This document shows positions 1 to 12,200 of a stretch of DNA of 64,000 nucleotides, piece after piece. How positions within the stretch are numbered: position 1 is the stretch's first letter; every line of letters begins with the position of its first letter. Made by a program: the position numbers and the translations under genes. The notes beneath the pieces are model-generated. The model did no database searches. It saw nothing but the letters and a program-made list of their open reading frames with translations, and had not been told where the DNA came from. This stretch comes from Phoronis australis (Eukaryota; Phoronida; Phoronidae), in contig NMRA01000079.1 of NCBI GenBank assembly GCA_002633005.1, positions 1,021,182-1,085,181 of the forward strand, written 5' to 3'.

Positions 1-215
1 TCTTAAGATGTATTTATTAAGTTCTTTTTGAGATACAGGGTCATGGCGGGAACTGTTTAAGTGAACAATGTATGTTTGCATTTGATAAAGTTTTACCTAA
101 GTTATGACTGAGGGACAGCAGGGATACACATTTTGTCACTTCCACAGACTTATATGGTGTGGAAACTGTTTACGTTACTTGGTTGGATTTTAGGAGCTGT
201 GGTCTTATGTTTCAG

Positions 216-3200
216 TTAAACAAGCTATTTGATGACGATCAATTTGGAAACGACGTTGGTATCAGACTGGATTTCCCTTTCATCTACACGATGTCGGATA
301 AGGACGAGGTATGGTGGTTAATCTGCTTAGAGCTAGGAATAATTCCTTATCAGCATACACGTGCGTTTGTGCACCCATGAGGTGCTGTAAATACACTAAT
401 TGATTTTGCATAGGCTTTCAAGGGCACTGAAGTGCCCGTGACGTACTGTAGCTTGCACGCCCCAAAATGGTATACAATGAAGTCTAACCCGGCTCGATTA
501 CATTATTGTGAAATCATCCTGATCTCATCAAAAACGTACAGTCGTGTAAAAATGCATTGTACACATTTTAACAGCTCTGCCATAATGTTTATTTAAGAAA
601 GTGGTCCATTTTTAGCTTTAGTGTCATAAGTTTAAATTTGATCGAAAATAAGGAAGTATTTGTAATTCAATCCGTGCGAGCAGACATCTACATGTACATG
701 TACGTGTAGATCTGAAGTTGTTCATTGCTGTTCCAGAACGAAGTGCTAGAGATGGCGCGCCGTATGAAGACGAGAGCTCCGAATGCAACTGCCTTGTCTT
801 TTCTTCAGTGGGCGGTGAGGAGAGCTGATTACCAAGCCAGCAAATCACATTTGCCGGTCCTCATTGTAGACGGGTATAAACTCACATCTGAGCTCACCTC
901 TTAGTGTGTTCATTGTTGTAGACTACTTTTGTGATCGATAATACAGGGATTTTCAAAATAGTTCACCATTTTAGAAAAGCGACTAAGATAGACGAATGTC
1001 GCCTACAGGGCGACTTTGAAACCTTCTTCAGAGATAGGAATGAGTTCTAAACCTTCGCGCTGATATACCAATCAAGAAAACTACTGGGCTTACATGTACG
1101 TCAGGTAATCAAGTCATTAATTTATGTCCAAAGTGAAAAGTGAAAAAGTCCTTCACACATTCCAGCCAATGTAATTGATTCTTCCAGTTCGACTGTCTGA
1201 TTTGACATTGGAAACAACAGCTGGCATTGAAGTAAAGGCTCCTAGCATGATATATCCAGAGTGCATTAATTTTCTTAAATTCTGCTTAGGCACGCGGCAA
1301 CAATACTATGTAACCGCCAATCAAATTTCTCTCCGTGCCCTTGGATTTGATTCCAAAACGCCCATTGTCAAAATAAACAAACTGGATCAATAATCCGTGT
1401 AATGACAAATTTTTCTCCTCTTCAGCGAAACGGAGTTTCGTTACTCCGCATACAAAACTGGGCTTTATGTGCACGCAGGAGACATCTGCAACCATCGCGT
1501 TGCTTTGGTGGAAGAAGGTCGCATACTAGACAGAGAAGGTGATCCCATATCAGACATGCAGATGGCGCATGACGTAGGGAGGACGTAAGTAACCTATTCT
1601 GCCAAAACAAACATCTAGTTTAACAGCAGATTTGGCTGTGCAGTCTGAGCATAGCATGCCTCAAGAAATGTCGTCTTAGTGTAAATCCGTCGTTCGTTAA
1701 AATTACGGATTGAATTACACGTAGATCGCTTCTTTCAGGAATCGATATCTTGTACCACTAGTCTAAACTTGTTCACTTCTCAGATTAAACGTGCTCACCG
1801 AGTTCGGAAAGGAATGGCAGATTATTTGAGCATAGGGGAATGCCACGTCATGCAGTTTGAGTATTTATTCAATACCTTTCCAAGTTGGAAGTCAAGTATC
1901 CAGGTTAAAGGCCTGTGGTCCGAGTTATAGACAAAAAACGTTTAACGCCATTTTAGCCGGGTTTTTTGGTATGACGTAAAGTTCATATAGAATATTACAT
2001 GGCGAAGTCGTTATCCCCCGTTATCTAGAGCCCGAGTGGATAATATTGTGGTATAAAAAAGTTATTAACTTTGAATACGTGCACAACATTTGCAAAAGTC
2101 GTTTTTAATGTTACCAACAAATGAGATGTTTACAAAGAATAAAAAGGATAGTCATTAAAATACAAAAGATATTACAATAACGCAACGCATGCGCAGCCAC
2201 AGGGGCAATACCGATACAAAATGCAAAGGTGTACTGCCGAAGGCGAAACGCGGGCGTACTGCTCTACGAGATTCTGAAAAGGACGAATTAGTCAGCAGAA
2301 AAAGCGGCACTACCGACAAACCGTGTACAAAAGCGAGTCGTTCGAAAGGTGTGAAACAATGAGGACAAGATTCAATCTTCGAACTCATAAAAATATTGAA
2401 AGTCTTTCGATGGACAAGTAAGTGTGCTGTTTGTAAAATGTTCAGTGACTCGTATGTACATATGTACGCTTCGAGCGTTCACTGCATGGGTAACTGATCT
2501 CAGTCGACATACATCAGACCAGATTTATTCTGAAGTTAATTCAGTCAGCTGTTCAGTGTTTCTCCTGTGATTTGTTGCCTTTACTTATACCGATTCACAC
2601 TGGCTGAGACTAATTAGTAATTTACACTTGTGAGTGCCAGGTCCTTTCATACTAACGTCGATCCGGCGATATTATGGGGATTTGCGGTCAATGTGAACGG
2701 TTAACTTCGGTCCGTGACCCAAGTTAACAACGCCAGTTAACTTCGCCGTTAACAGGTGACTTATCAGCGGAGCGCAGACGCTGCGGTGCAGTATGAACGG
2801 TCCTTGAACTTCGGTCCCATCGAAGTTATCGCCAGGAGGCACTGTTATCGTCAACGATTACAGAGCAGTGTTCTCGCTAATTGGTTGCTCATATTTTGCT
2901 CAATTCGAATTAGAACTAGGTTTTTGTGCCAATGATTAGCTCGTCAATATTCCCAAATTATAACATAGCGTGCAAGCGATGAATCAGCGCTACCTCGCGA
3001 TTACTTCGATGACAACAGCGCCAGCCACCGTTTACTTCGATGTCCGTTAACTACCGAAGCCTTTATGAACGGTTCAGTTAACTTCGCAGTTTACGCTCAG
3101 ACCGGAGTTAAGTCATTATGAAAGGGCATTTGTATTAGGATAGCAGTTGCCCTGGGGGAGGGGTGGGGGGAGTTTTTAGGCCGTGTAAGGGAGGTGTTGC

Positions 3201-6200
3201 CCACTCTCCCTCACATAGCTTTATTAGAAAGCTCGACTTGTCCCTGTTGGTCGTAGTGAGTACACTGGGTGGTGAGTTTTGGTTGACATGGCTGTCTACA
3301 TGTAATTACATGTAGTTCTGCTTTATGTTGAGCACTTACACATGCCCGTGTAAGTGTAGGTTGATATCTCTTATCCCATTAAGTTTTAAAAGAAGGAACA
3401 AATGTGACAAACTGGAGCTTATTATAGATAGCCAGTTTAAAAAGTTTTTGTGCGTTTCCATCTTAGACTTTTCAAGTAAGGAGAATTTTTTTATTTACAA
3501 CCGGCATGGTCCAACCACATTACGTGAACCCACAACCTCAGAAAATGAGACAATCAAGTCTCACGATTGGAGTAAAATTCTGTAAGTTTTCTCATGTCAC
3601 GGAATTTCTCAATTTTCCAGTTTTGTATCGAATGCAGATTAGGCAATGTGCTCTAATCCTTATTGTTTGTCAATATTAATATTACTTTATCAGTCTTTTA
3701 TGTTGCTGTCAGGTTAGAATGATCGTGTCTCAGCTATAAATGTTACCTACTGGTAAATCAAAGTTGTTTTAAACATTAAGGTATGACATGTTTACTTAAA
3801 GTGCATTCTTTAATCTTGGGATTTCTCCTGGTAAAATGAGACAAATTTTAGTATTTAAACCCTTCTTCGTCACATGCACAATCAGATTGAGTGCTTTAAA
3901 CGAGCTGCCCATACAAACTTTCTTTAAAGGAGTCCCAGACTGGTTATAGAAGCAGATCGCCTAACGAAACCTTGATGTTTTGTTCCATTTTAGTGCCTTA
4001 ATATCTCATGGGGGGATATTTCACATTTTATTCAGCTCACAACTCTTAATCGTAACCAAATGTGTCATCGTGGTCGTGTAAAGCATTAAAACTTACCTTG
4101 TTTAAAGCAAATTGTATTGCGGGAATCATCCATGACCCCAATATTTCAGGGATTACGTAATTCCGACAACTCTTTACCCCACCACTATGCACCAGCAACC
4201 TCCCCCCACTCAGCGATTTTTACAAAAAATACATTTACCAAGGCGTTTACATATGAGTTTTCAAAATGACCTCCCTGTGGCGGGCTTTTTTACCAAAAAA
4301 CTGCAGGTTGGACCTAGATTTCTACGTCTAAACAACCAAACAGCTTACCAAACAAATATTCGAGATATTTTTGAAAGATGCGTGCACTTCGAAGATGATT
4401 TGTGGTTTATATTTTGGCAACAGAACAATGTACATTAAAATGTATGAAACAGTATTTAGTTTTAGTTGTTTATGATAGATTTGTGTAATCCCTTCATCAA
4501 TCATATCTGCGTTATGTTTTTATCAGTGGTTTGTAAGATTTCCAGTTGAGCTAAGAACAGTTACAAAGTAACGACTTTGCCAATGAACTGGCTTAGAAAT
4601 GTATTTTAACTGCAATCGAATTTGAAACTTTGTGTATCCACAGACCTTCTTTTGATTACCCTAAAACAATTAATTATCATGCCCATGTTGCAGCATTCCA
4701 GGCTTGGCTATCCAAAACTCACAGGCGTTATAAAACAATTATCTGTTTAACCAGTAGCACAGAACTTTTATTACGCTGTGTTTACTGACACAGGCAAACT
4801 GGGATATTGCGTGATCAAGAACAGGCTTCACTGCACTTGCATGTCACTTTCACAAGGCTTATAGCTTGGGAGTTAGAAACCGATGATCTGCAACCACAAA
4901 TACCCATGATATACATGTACCACCATCACCATTACTACAAGCCAGTGTTTTGCCTAGTTGCCCCTTCCAAGCCCACAATGGGACCTAAGTCCACTCGTCT
5001 CCCCTAAATTCGCGTTTGTATGGTTTTATCTTGTCGATTCAATGTCACCGCTTCAGATTCACATATTCTTGTCTGAGTTTTCAGTATAGATGCCTCAGAA
5101 CGCATTTTAAACTGAAGGTCTTCTTACAAATGTCACTATTGCCATATTGCAGCGATTCAGAGCTGCTGTTCACCCTTGTCCTTATCTTCTTTGCATCCTT
5201 ACAATCTGCCATAAAGTTTGTGTCTACTCTTGTACAGACTCTGTGCTCTTTTGGAAATTAAGGTAGATATAAGCCTGCCTACTGTCAATAAACCAATTTT
5301 TCATTTGAACCAAGTATCATTAGTATGAAATTGATCTCGAATCGTTCCTTGATAAAAGTAGGTGTGAATTTCGGGCTAGAAAATTTCTAACAATTTGTTA
5401 TTATTCGATAAAGTTTCCTTACGTTGAATTGTCACAGCATGTCATTTTATTCACTTGACATGATCTCAACCATAGTGAACTGCCAGATCTGTTCAAGACC
5501 AAAACTGATCTCAATAAGGAATAAGGAAAATGCCGAGACCAATTCTATACTTAAACGTATAGTTAAAACGAAACGTCAATTTGCTTGGATAGATTAAGGT
5601 AGCCACAGTAATTGTTCTGCAAAAATCCAACTCTGTCGTCCCTGAATGTTTGTTTATTGTTGCTTCCTGATAGACGATGGTAGTATAAACCTTATTTGAG
5701 CATGATGAAACAGTTGCGTGGTAGCTATATTCATTCAACGGCTGGTGAGTAGCACTTGGGTTCAATTTCCAGTCTTAGAACTCTAGGATCCATGTTAAAA
5801 GGTTTTGCTTTGGCCATGAAAAGTTATGATGCGATGAAGATTCATATCAAGAATCAAATGACAATGTGCATTAGTTCATACATCATCTTTCTAACTTGTA
5901 ACCTCTCACACTTGTTGATACTAGCTTTCAGTCGGTGGAATGGGGGCGGTAATCATTGGCTGTACCCAACGGTGGTTTTCTTTGCATCGTTTCTTTGGTT
6001 ATGGTGCTTCCGTGCTCAATTGTATTGTACTTTTGCACAATCTTTTACAGGCTATAACGGTACTTTAGTGAGAAATCCAAGAAGTGTGCAGTTTATATAT
6101 CACCTATTTCACGAAAGCGCCATCTTCCCGCGCCATCTTTAAATACTGATCGAAAACGAGGCACACTGATAAAACCTCGTGAGTGATCATCAGCTGGCCA

Positions 6201-9200
6201 TGGTGTACTGTGCAGTGCCTGAACGTACCAATTCCAGTAATATCTTGTCGGTATCCTTCCCAGGGATATGCTTAGCCATTCGCCCAGTCACCAATGCTAG
6301 TAAAAATGGTGCTGGGTGAGTAGAAGTTGACTTGCCGGTCGCCCGGTGGCGAGCGAATTTCAGAGCGCAAAAGCACTATATATCGTTTCCCAGATGAATA
6401 TGAATAATTTTCCTCCTCCTTGTGCTGTTTTTATCATGAATTTAAGGTTCAGTTTGGTCATCGTGTCGATGCTCCGGCAGTAAAAAACATCGGCGCAGTG
6501 CGAACCTACCGATTCAGTACATGTCACCCGTTACGCGATTCGTCAAAAAACACAGTGTGTGGTCGTGCACAAAGAATTTGTGGACTAGTCCGAAACGAAG
6601 AAAAGGGGAGAAAGGTGGAAGACCGGTCCATGTGCTCATAGCAAATAAAATACCATATTTCTTGGAACTGATTTCTTATTGTAATGTACAATGTCATTTT
6701 AGCCAAAATTATTTTTATAACATTCGTCCTAATAAGCGCCCATGCCCCTATAAGCGTCCCCACTCGTTTTCAGACTTCGCTAAAATAAGCGCCCAGTCCA
6801 TGAATGTGTATATATCAGTGCGAAAAATGTCTTACCTCACAGTTCTAAAATTCTACAGTAAATGTATTCAATTTATCAATAATATCCGACAGTTCTGAAA
6901 AATCATTGTGCGCGTAATTTCTAGTAGACCACGAGCCTCGCCGCTATGTCGGTATTTAGCCGTGGCTGTACACTTCAAACCATTCCGCAGTGCTTCAAAA
7001 AGAACGCAAAAGATTTGCTGATCTTGCGCGGAAAGTGTCACACTACATGGTCTGGCCCTGATCAGAACAGACGCAGCGTACTCAGGTCAACGGGATTGGT
7101 ATTGTATCTTTCCCGTACAGATCTTCTCCCACAACAGGAATCCAGATTGTTTTGTACACGAAAAATTATAAAAACCGCGAATCGAAACTTGGCCAAGAAG
7201 CGCGCGCTAGGGCCCACATATAACATGTGGGCCTGCTCAATGAGATAAATATACTACATTATACAGCTCATTGGGCCTGCTACTCTGGCAAATGAACACT
7301 GATGACACGCACGCGCTCGCTCACTCGGTGCACACCAGCTGATTCACTTCAATACAAACGTCACGTGACAACAACATATGTGTTCGTCCAGATTTTTCTC
7401 GTTGCGGGGTGCGATCTAGCGCAGATTTTGACTTAATCTGCGGTTAATCCCGACTCCGAGTCCACAGGAACTTAAGAATCTTAGGAAAGGCTATTTGGGA
7501 GGATTTCAGGTAATTTGAGTCGAAACTATTTTTACTCAAGAATTCAAGTTGTCCTATCGACGATCGCGAAGCAGCGACGCATCAGTCGGCAAGTTTTCGC
7601 CCTGGGATTTCAGCACATTTTTTTTAAAAAGATCGTAATTTAACAACAGAGTTTGATAGCAATGCACCACAGTTTTGTAGCTAGTCTGTCATAGGTTACA
7701 CATACGTCACAGCGCGTAAATTTGATGAATCCTAGCTTCCGATTTCACCCGTTTCGGAGACCAGGTTTTAACTGCCGTAGGCTACAAAAAGAGTCCCCCT
7801 GGGCGCTTATTAGAGCGAATACGGTAGCCCTAATAGATGGTGACATCAGTGCACGAAACGATGATTTTTATTTAAATTAGCAGCAAGTTTGTGGTGACTG
7901 GCGCCAACGGCCGGGTGACCGAACTTCGGGCTTGGCGAGTAGATTTTCTGGCTCCGGCACTCACCCAGCTCCGGGCGAGCAGAAAAGCCTGGATATATCC
8001 CTGACTTCCACACTTTTTCAAAAGAGGGAAAACTATAAGGAATGGCTGAGGAGGGTAAAAGTCTAGTTGCCATAAGTATTGGTATGTTTTTGGAGATCGA
8101 TTCAACATCAGACAACTTGATTTTTGGTAACGTTGATAAGTCTTTTGACCACAACAACTTGCAGGACGATGCAATGTTTGTCAAGGCGCCGCGTTTTCGA
8201 GCAACACGACAGCAGCGCCCCGCGTTCGTGAAAGAGGTGAATACAGCACTGCAACTGGTGTCCATAATTAGTATACATGTATGCTTGGGAGAAGATCACG
8301 GCGTGCACAAACTTGACACATGAATTCCAGGGTCCAGCCTGTCCATTGCTTGGAGGTCAATGGTCTTGCAATGGCAACAAATGATAACTGATCTATCAAA
8401 CGAAACTATCACTGCCTTTGTGAACACTTAACAATTGACACTATCTTTAAAGTTCCTTTTGTACAATAGCTTGACCTTGATAAAACCTGTAGTCATCACA
8501 ACAGGACACAGTAGTATTTTTCATCTTATCAATTTACTGTTCAGTAGGGCCTATACATGTACAAGTTTAGCATTTTACTTTAGATTATATACGTTTAATA
8601 AACCAGCACTGCTTGATGACTGTCTCCTACATGCGACTCCAATACAGGGATACAGGACCTGCTTTGTAATTGAAGTGTTCATGTAACTTGGTTCAGGTTG
8701 AGTCTATCATCTGCTTTTGTCGATCCCGGTGGTAGTTTGAATTGACTACGTAATTAAAATAAATGCGTCCATGACTTAAGCATATTACGATTTATTACAT
8801 GTCATGTAGCAACTCTTGTTTGCATTTTCATGTATGTGATGTTGAGAATTACTGCTGTGAAATGCATTTGTTGTTGTGCAGGTTAAACTTTGGCACGGAA
8901 AATCCATTCTGTTCGTTAATGTGATTGCGTCATTGCTGTTAAAGCTACTATAAACATGCCTTCCATCAAATAAACCAACTCTTGATTTTGACTATTTATT
9001 GTCTCGGCCCATTCCTTACCCATAAGTGCAAGTGATTCCTGGAATTAGAAAAAAATGGCCTCAGCTTATGAAGTTGGCTTGAAACAGCGTGTCAATTTTC
9101 TAGGTGAATTCTTTCCAAGCCAAGAAACCTATCCTCACGTTCATACACAATGCAAGTCTAAGCAGTACATGGGTAACAGTGATACATTATATTCCATAGG

Positions 9201-12200
9201 ATACACATTAATGCAAATTGAAATTTCACTGTTCTAACTGTTTCGGACCAATTATGTTTAGTTCTCGAGTTAACTTGTCAATACTGACGCTAGAAATCTG
9301 ATAGCAGTCGACATTCAAGGACGATGGTTTTCGAAGCACACGTTAGGCCCTCTGTCCTGTGATCTGATGGATTGTGTTCTTGATAACGTGAGTCGCATAC
9401 TCAAACTCCGAAAAGGGTACAAAAGATAAAAGCAAGAACTTTTACCAACCTCCCACTGTCCCTAGCCTTTTATTTACAAAATCGAGACCATACCACCGAT
9501 AATACAAAGTCAACGAGTATGTTTTATTGGTTTCTGTGCAGTATCACGGTATTTTTAAAACGGATCATGTGAATTGAATGTTCGGTAACACTAGTATTCG
9601 CTGAAATGTGGCCGAAATCACATGGTCTAATTTAAAATGCTCTGCAATATCTCACGTAATCTTGTTAAGTCTTGTTCTTATCGAGGTCCTAGCATTACTG
9701 AACTCTACCCAAGTTAGGGTTATGTAACGCTAGGATCTGCGGAAGGTCCCACGAGGTTGTTTGATATAGTGCCGCGTGTTTTTAATGAGAACATGCTCGT
9801 AAAATTGATATTTCTAGTCGCGAGTCAGCTACATGTAGTGAGCTCTACCCTTTTTTAAATACAGATCGGTACTGCAATATAATTGAAGGTTTGAAACAAA
9901 AGCATTGCCAAAGCACCTACTGTATAAACCTGCGTGCAATCCAAAAAGCGGACTTTAGATTAAAACGGTCAAACCTTGATGGCATTTGTGCCCGCATAAT
10001 TACCGCTTTGTTAAACTAACATGTAGTCTGGCTTCCGTCAAGTATTACGATTCCTACTGTATGTTCTTTACAAGGCGTGAAATGATCTCTTTCCTAGGGG
10101 ATATTTTGGTATCAATTTGAGTGGCCTTTGATAAATCAAAATATTCTTGTTTGGTAACAGAACTGAGACCTGCCTTATTGAATATAAACNTAGCATTACT
10201 GAACTCTACCCAAGGTAGGGTTATGTAACGCTAGGATCTGCGGAAGGTCCCACGAGGTTGTTTGATATAGTGCCGCGTGTTTTTAATGAGAACATGATCG
10301 TAAAATTGATATTTCTAGTCGCGAGTCAGCTACATGTAGTGAGCTCTACCCTTTTTTAAATACAGATCGGTACTGCAATATAATTGAAGGTTTGAAACAA
10401 AAGCATTGCCAAAGCACCTACATGTACTGTATAAACCTGCGTGCAATCCAAAAAGCGGACTTTAGATTAAAACGGTCAAACCTTGATGGCATTTGTGCCC
10501 GCATAATTACCGCTTTGTTAAACTAACATGTAGTCTGGCTTCCGTCAAGTATTACGATTCCTACTGTATGTTCTTTACAAGGCGTGAAATGATCTCTTTC
10601 CTAGGGGATATTTTGGTATCAATTTGAGTGGCCTTTGATAAATCAAAATATTCTTGTTTGGTAACAGAACTGAGACCTGCCTTATTGAATATAAACTCTG
10701 GGAATGAATTACATACTTGGAGTGGTTCGGTCAGGATTTTTTTATGTTCTTTTTCAGTTTAGGTCTGCCAGGAAACCAGCTATCATGTTCCGAGGGCATT
10801 ATGGAATCCCGGGAGACGCATAAAGGTTGGTCCGCTTGTAGCAAGCAGAAATTAAAGAAGATACTAAGGTACTGAAATTAAACCTTCTACTAACCAAGGC
10901 TTTACATGTTACTTAAACGTTAAAGTATATTTGAGAACAGACGACTTGGTTTCTTTTGCTGACATCGCTTTTTGCATTCATGAACATAATTTAAAGTGAT
11001 GTCATTACCGACAACATCGTGTGCTACGCATGCGCAACCCAAGAACGGAAGCCTCAAGAGAAAAACCTGGTGACATGTACCATCAAGAGATGATTGACTA
11101 CACGAATCGAATAACTACATGTATTCAGATGAACGGAGGGCGGTAATAGTTCCCGTAGTCACAGTAGTTTTCTATATAGGCCTACACTGGACAATTAAAC
11201 GTACGAAATCCACGCATAAAACCGCAATTACAGATCACTCTTTTTAGAATCCTTTCTAATCCTGACCAAATCTCGACAAAATCTCCTCAGGTTTTCTATG
11301 TTCATTTTGTCGAAGTTGTTACAATTCATTTCGCAAGTCCATTGTATCAAGTGACATTTAATGCCCAAGCAAACTAGTAACGTAGATCAATTACACTGTG
11401 AACACTATTTTATTGCGACTAAAGGTCGAACAAACTTCTTAAGTCGGAGTTCTGTCGAATTTTGCATATACTATTTTGAAAAATACTTTAGACTGGGCTA
11501 GCCCAGCTTTCAGTTACATGAACACAACATCGCCTAACCCCACCTATCATTCACATGTTGATCATTTCGGTGTGACCGCAATGAAATTTATCTGGCAATG
11601 GAAACGTGTGACTTACAAAACAACACCAATGTGCAAGCTGCCGCATTGACTGAATCTTCGGGATTTTGACTGGATGCCTTAAGCATTGTTGGTTGTTATC
11701 AACATTTGTTGGCATCCATGCTTGATTACCCCTAACAACAGAACAATCATTTATCGTTCAAACTTGCATATTTATAAGAAAACGCACAGACGTGGATAAC
11801 ATCTGGTGGACAGACGTCCTATTTGACGCCTTACGACAAATTAGGGTAACATTTTAAGAAAAGGGACACATTAAGATGGCCGATATCCTGGCAGATAACT
11901 TGCGACAGCCTTTCGCCAATAGAGCCTAATCAAAAATCATTTAATTGGAATGTATACATTTAGGTATATCATTGCCAGAGTAAATTGGTGTGTTTTGTAT
12001 CCCAACACAATTAAGAAATAGCTACCGTGATTACACTTTCCGTCAATGGCGGAATCTGGCAAAGCTAGTGCCTCGTCTTCATTTTTCGCAAAGTAACCTG
12101 TTCTACGAAAAACAGCCTTGCTCTGCCATCTGATTCGTTGGCAGACGCTTAAAAGGAAGAACTGACTACGGTTTGTTTCATCATGCGTGTGGTAAAATAA

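Larger units (their letters stand above)
1585..10757 (+). other. Long intron of gene A (9.2 kb)
   Basis: It separates the two halves of the degenerate zinc motif. It holds a repeat with TGAACGG blocks (2694-3120), a 1.1-kb inverted-repeat element (6722-7820), a hairpin (7211-7233) and a direct duplication split by an N at 10190. No open frame in it resembles a known domain or has convincing splice borders. Confidence 0.6.
1426..10868 (+). other. Degenerate zinc-site exon pair of gene A
   Basis: Exon 1426-1584 ends in codons for MAHDVGR plus two bases, and exon 10758-10868 continues TLGLPGNQLSC and then GIM. Against paralogue B (HEVGHIFGFQHPPAGC, then DIM), the catalytic Glu is Asp, the second His is Arg and the third His is Gly. 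The first His, the Gly of the helix turn, the following Cys and the Met-turn Met are kept. Both splice borders are canonical (ac/gtaagt and ttttcag/T). A protein with these residues should not bind catalytic zinc. Confidence 0.85.

Noticed and set aside
1175-1393. Frame considered as exon 4 of gene A
   Set aside because: It does not align with exon 4 of B-D; the true counterpart is 737-873, which aligns over its whole length with correct phases.
5756-6142. Hydrophobic 128-codon frame resembling a membrane protein
   Set aside because: No ATG at its start, no splice signals, and hydrophobicity follows from T-rich intron sequence.
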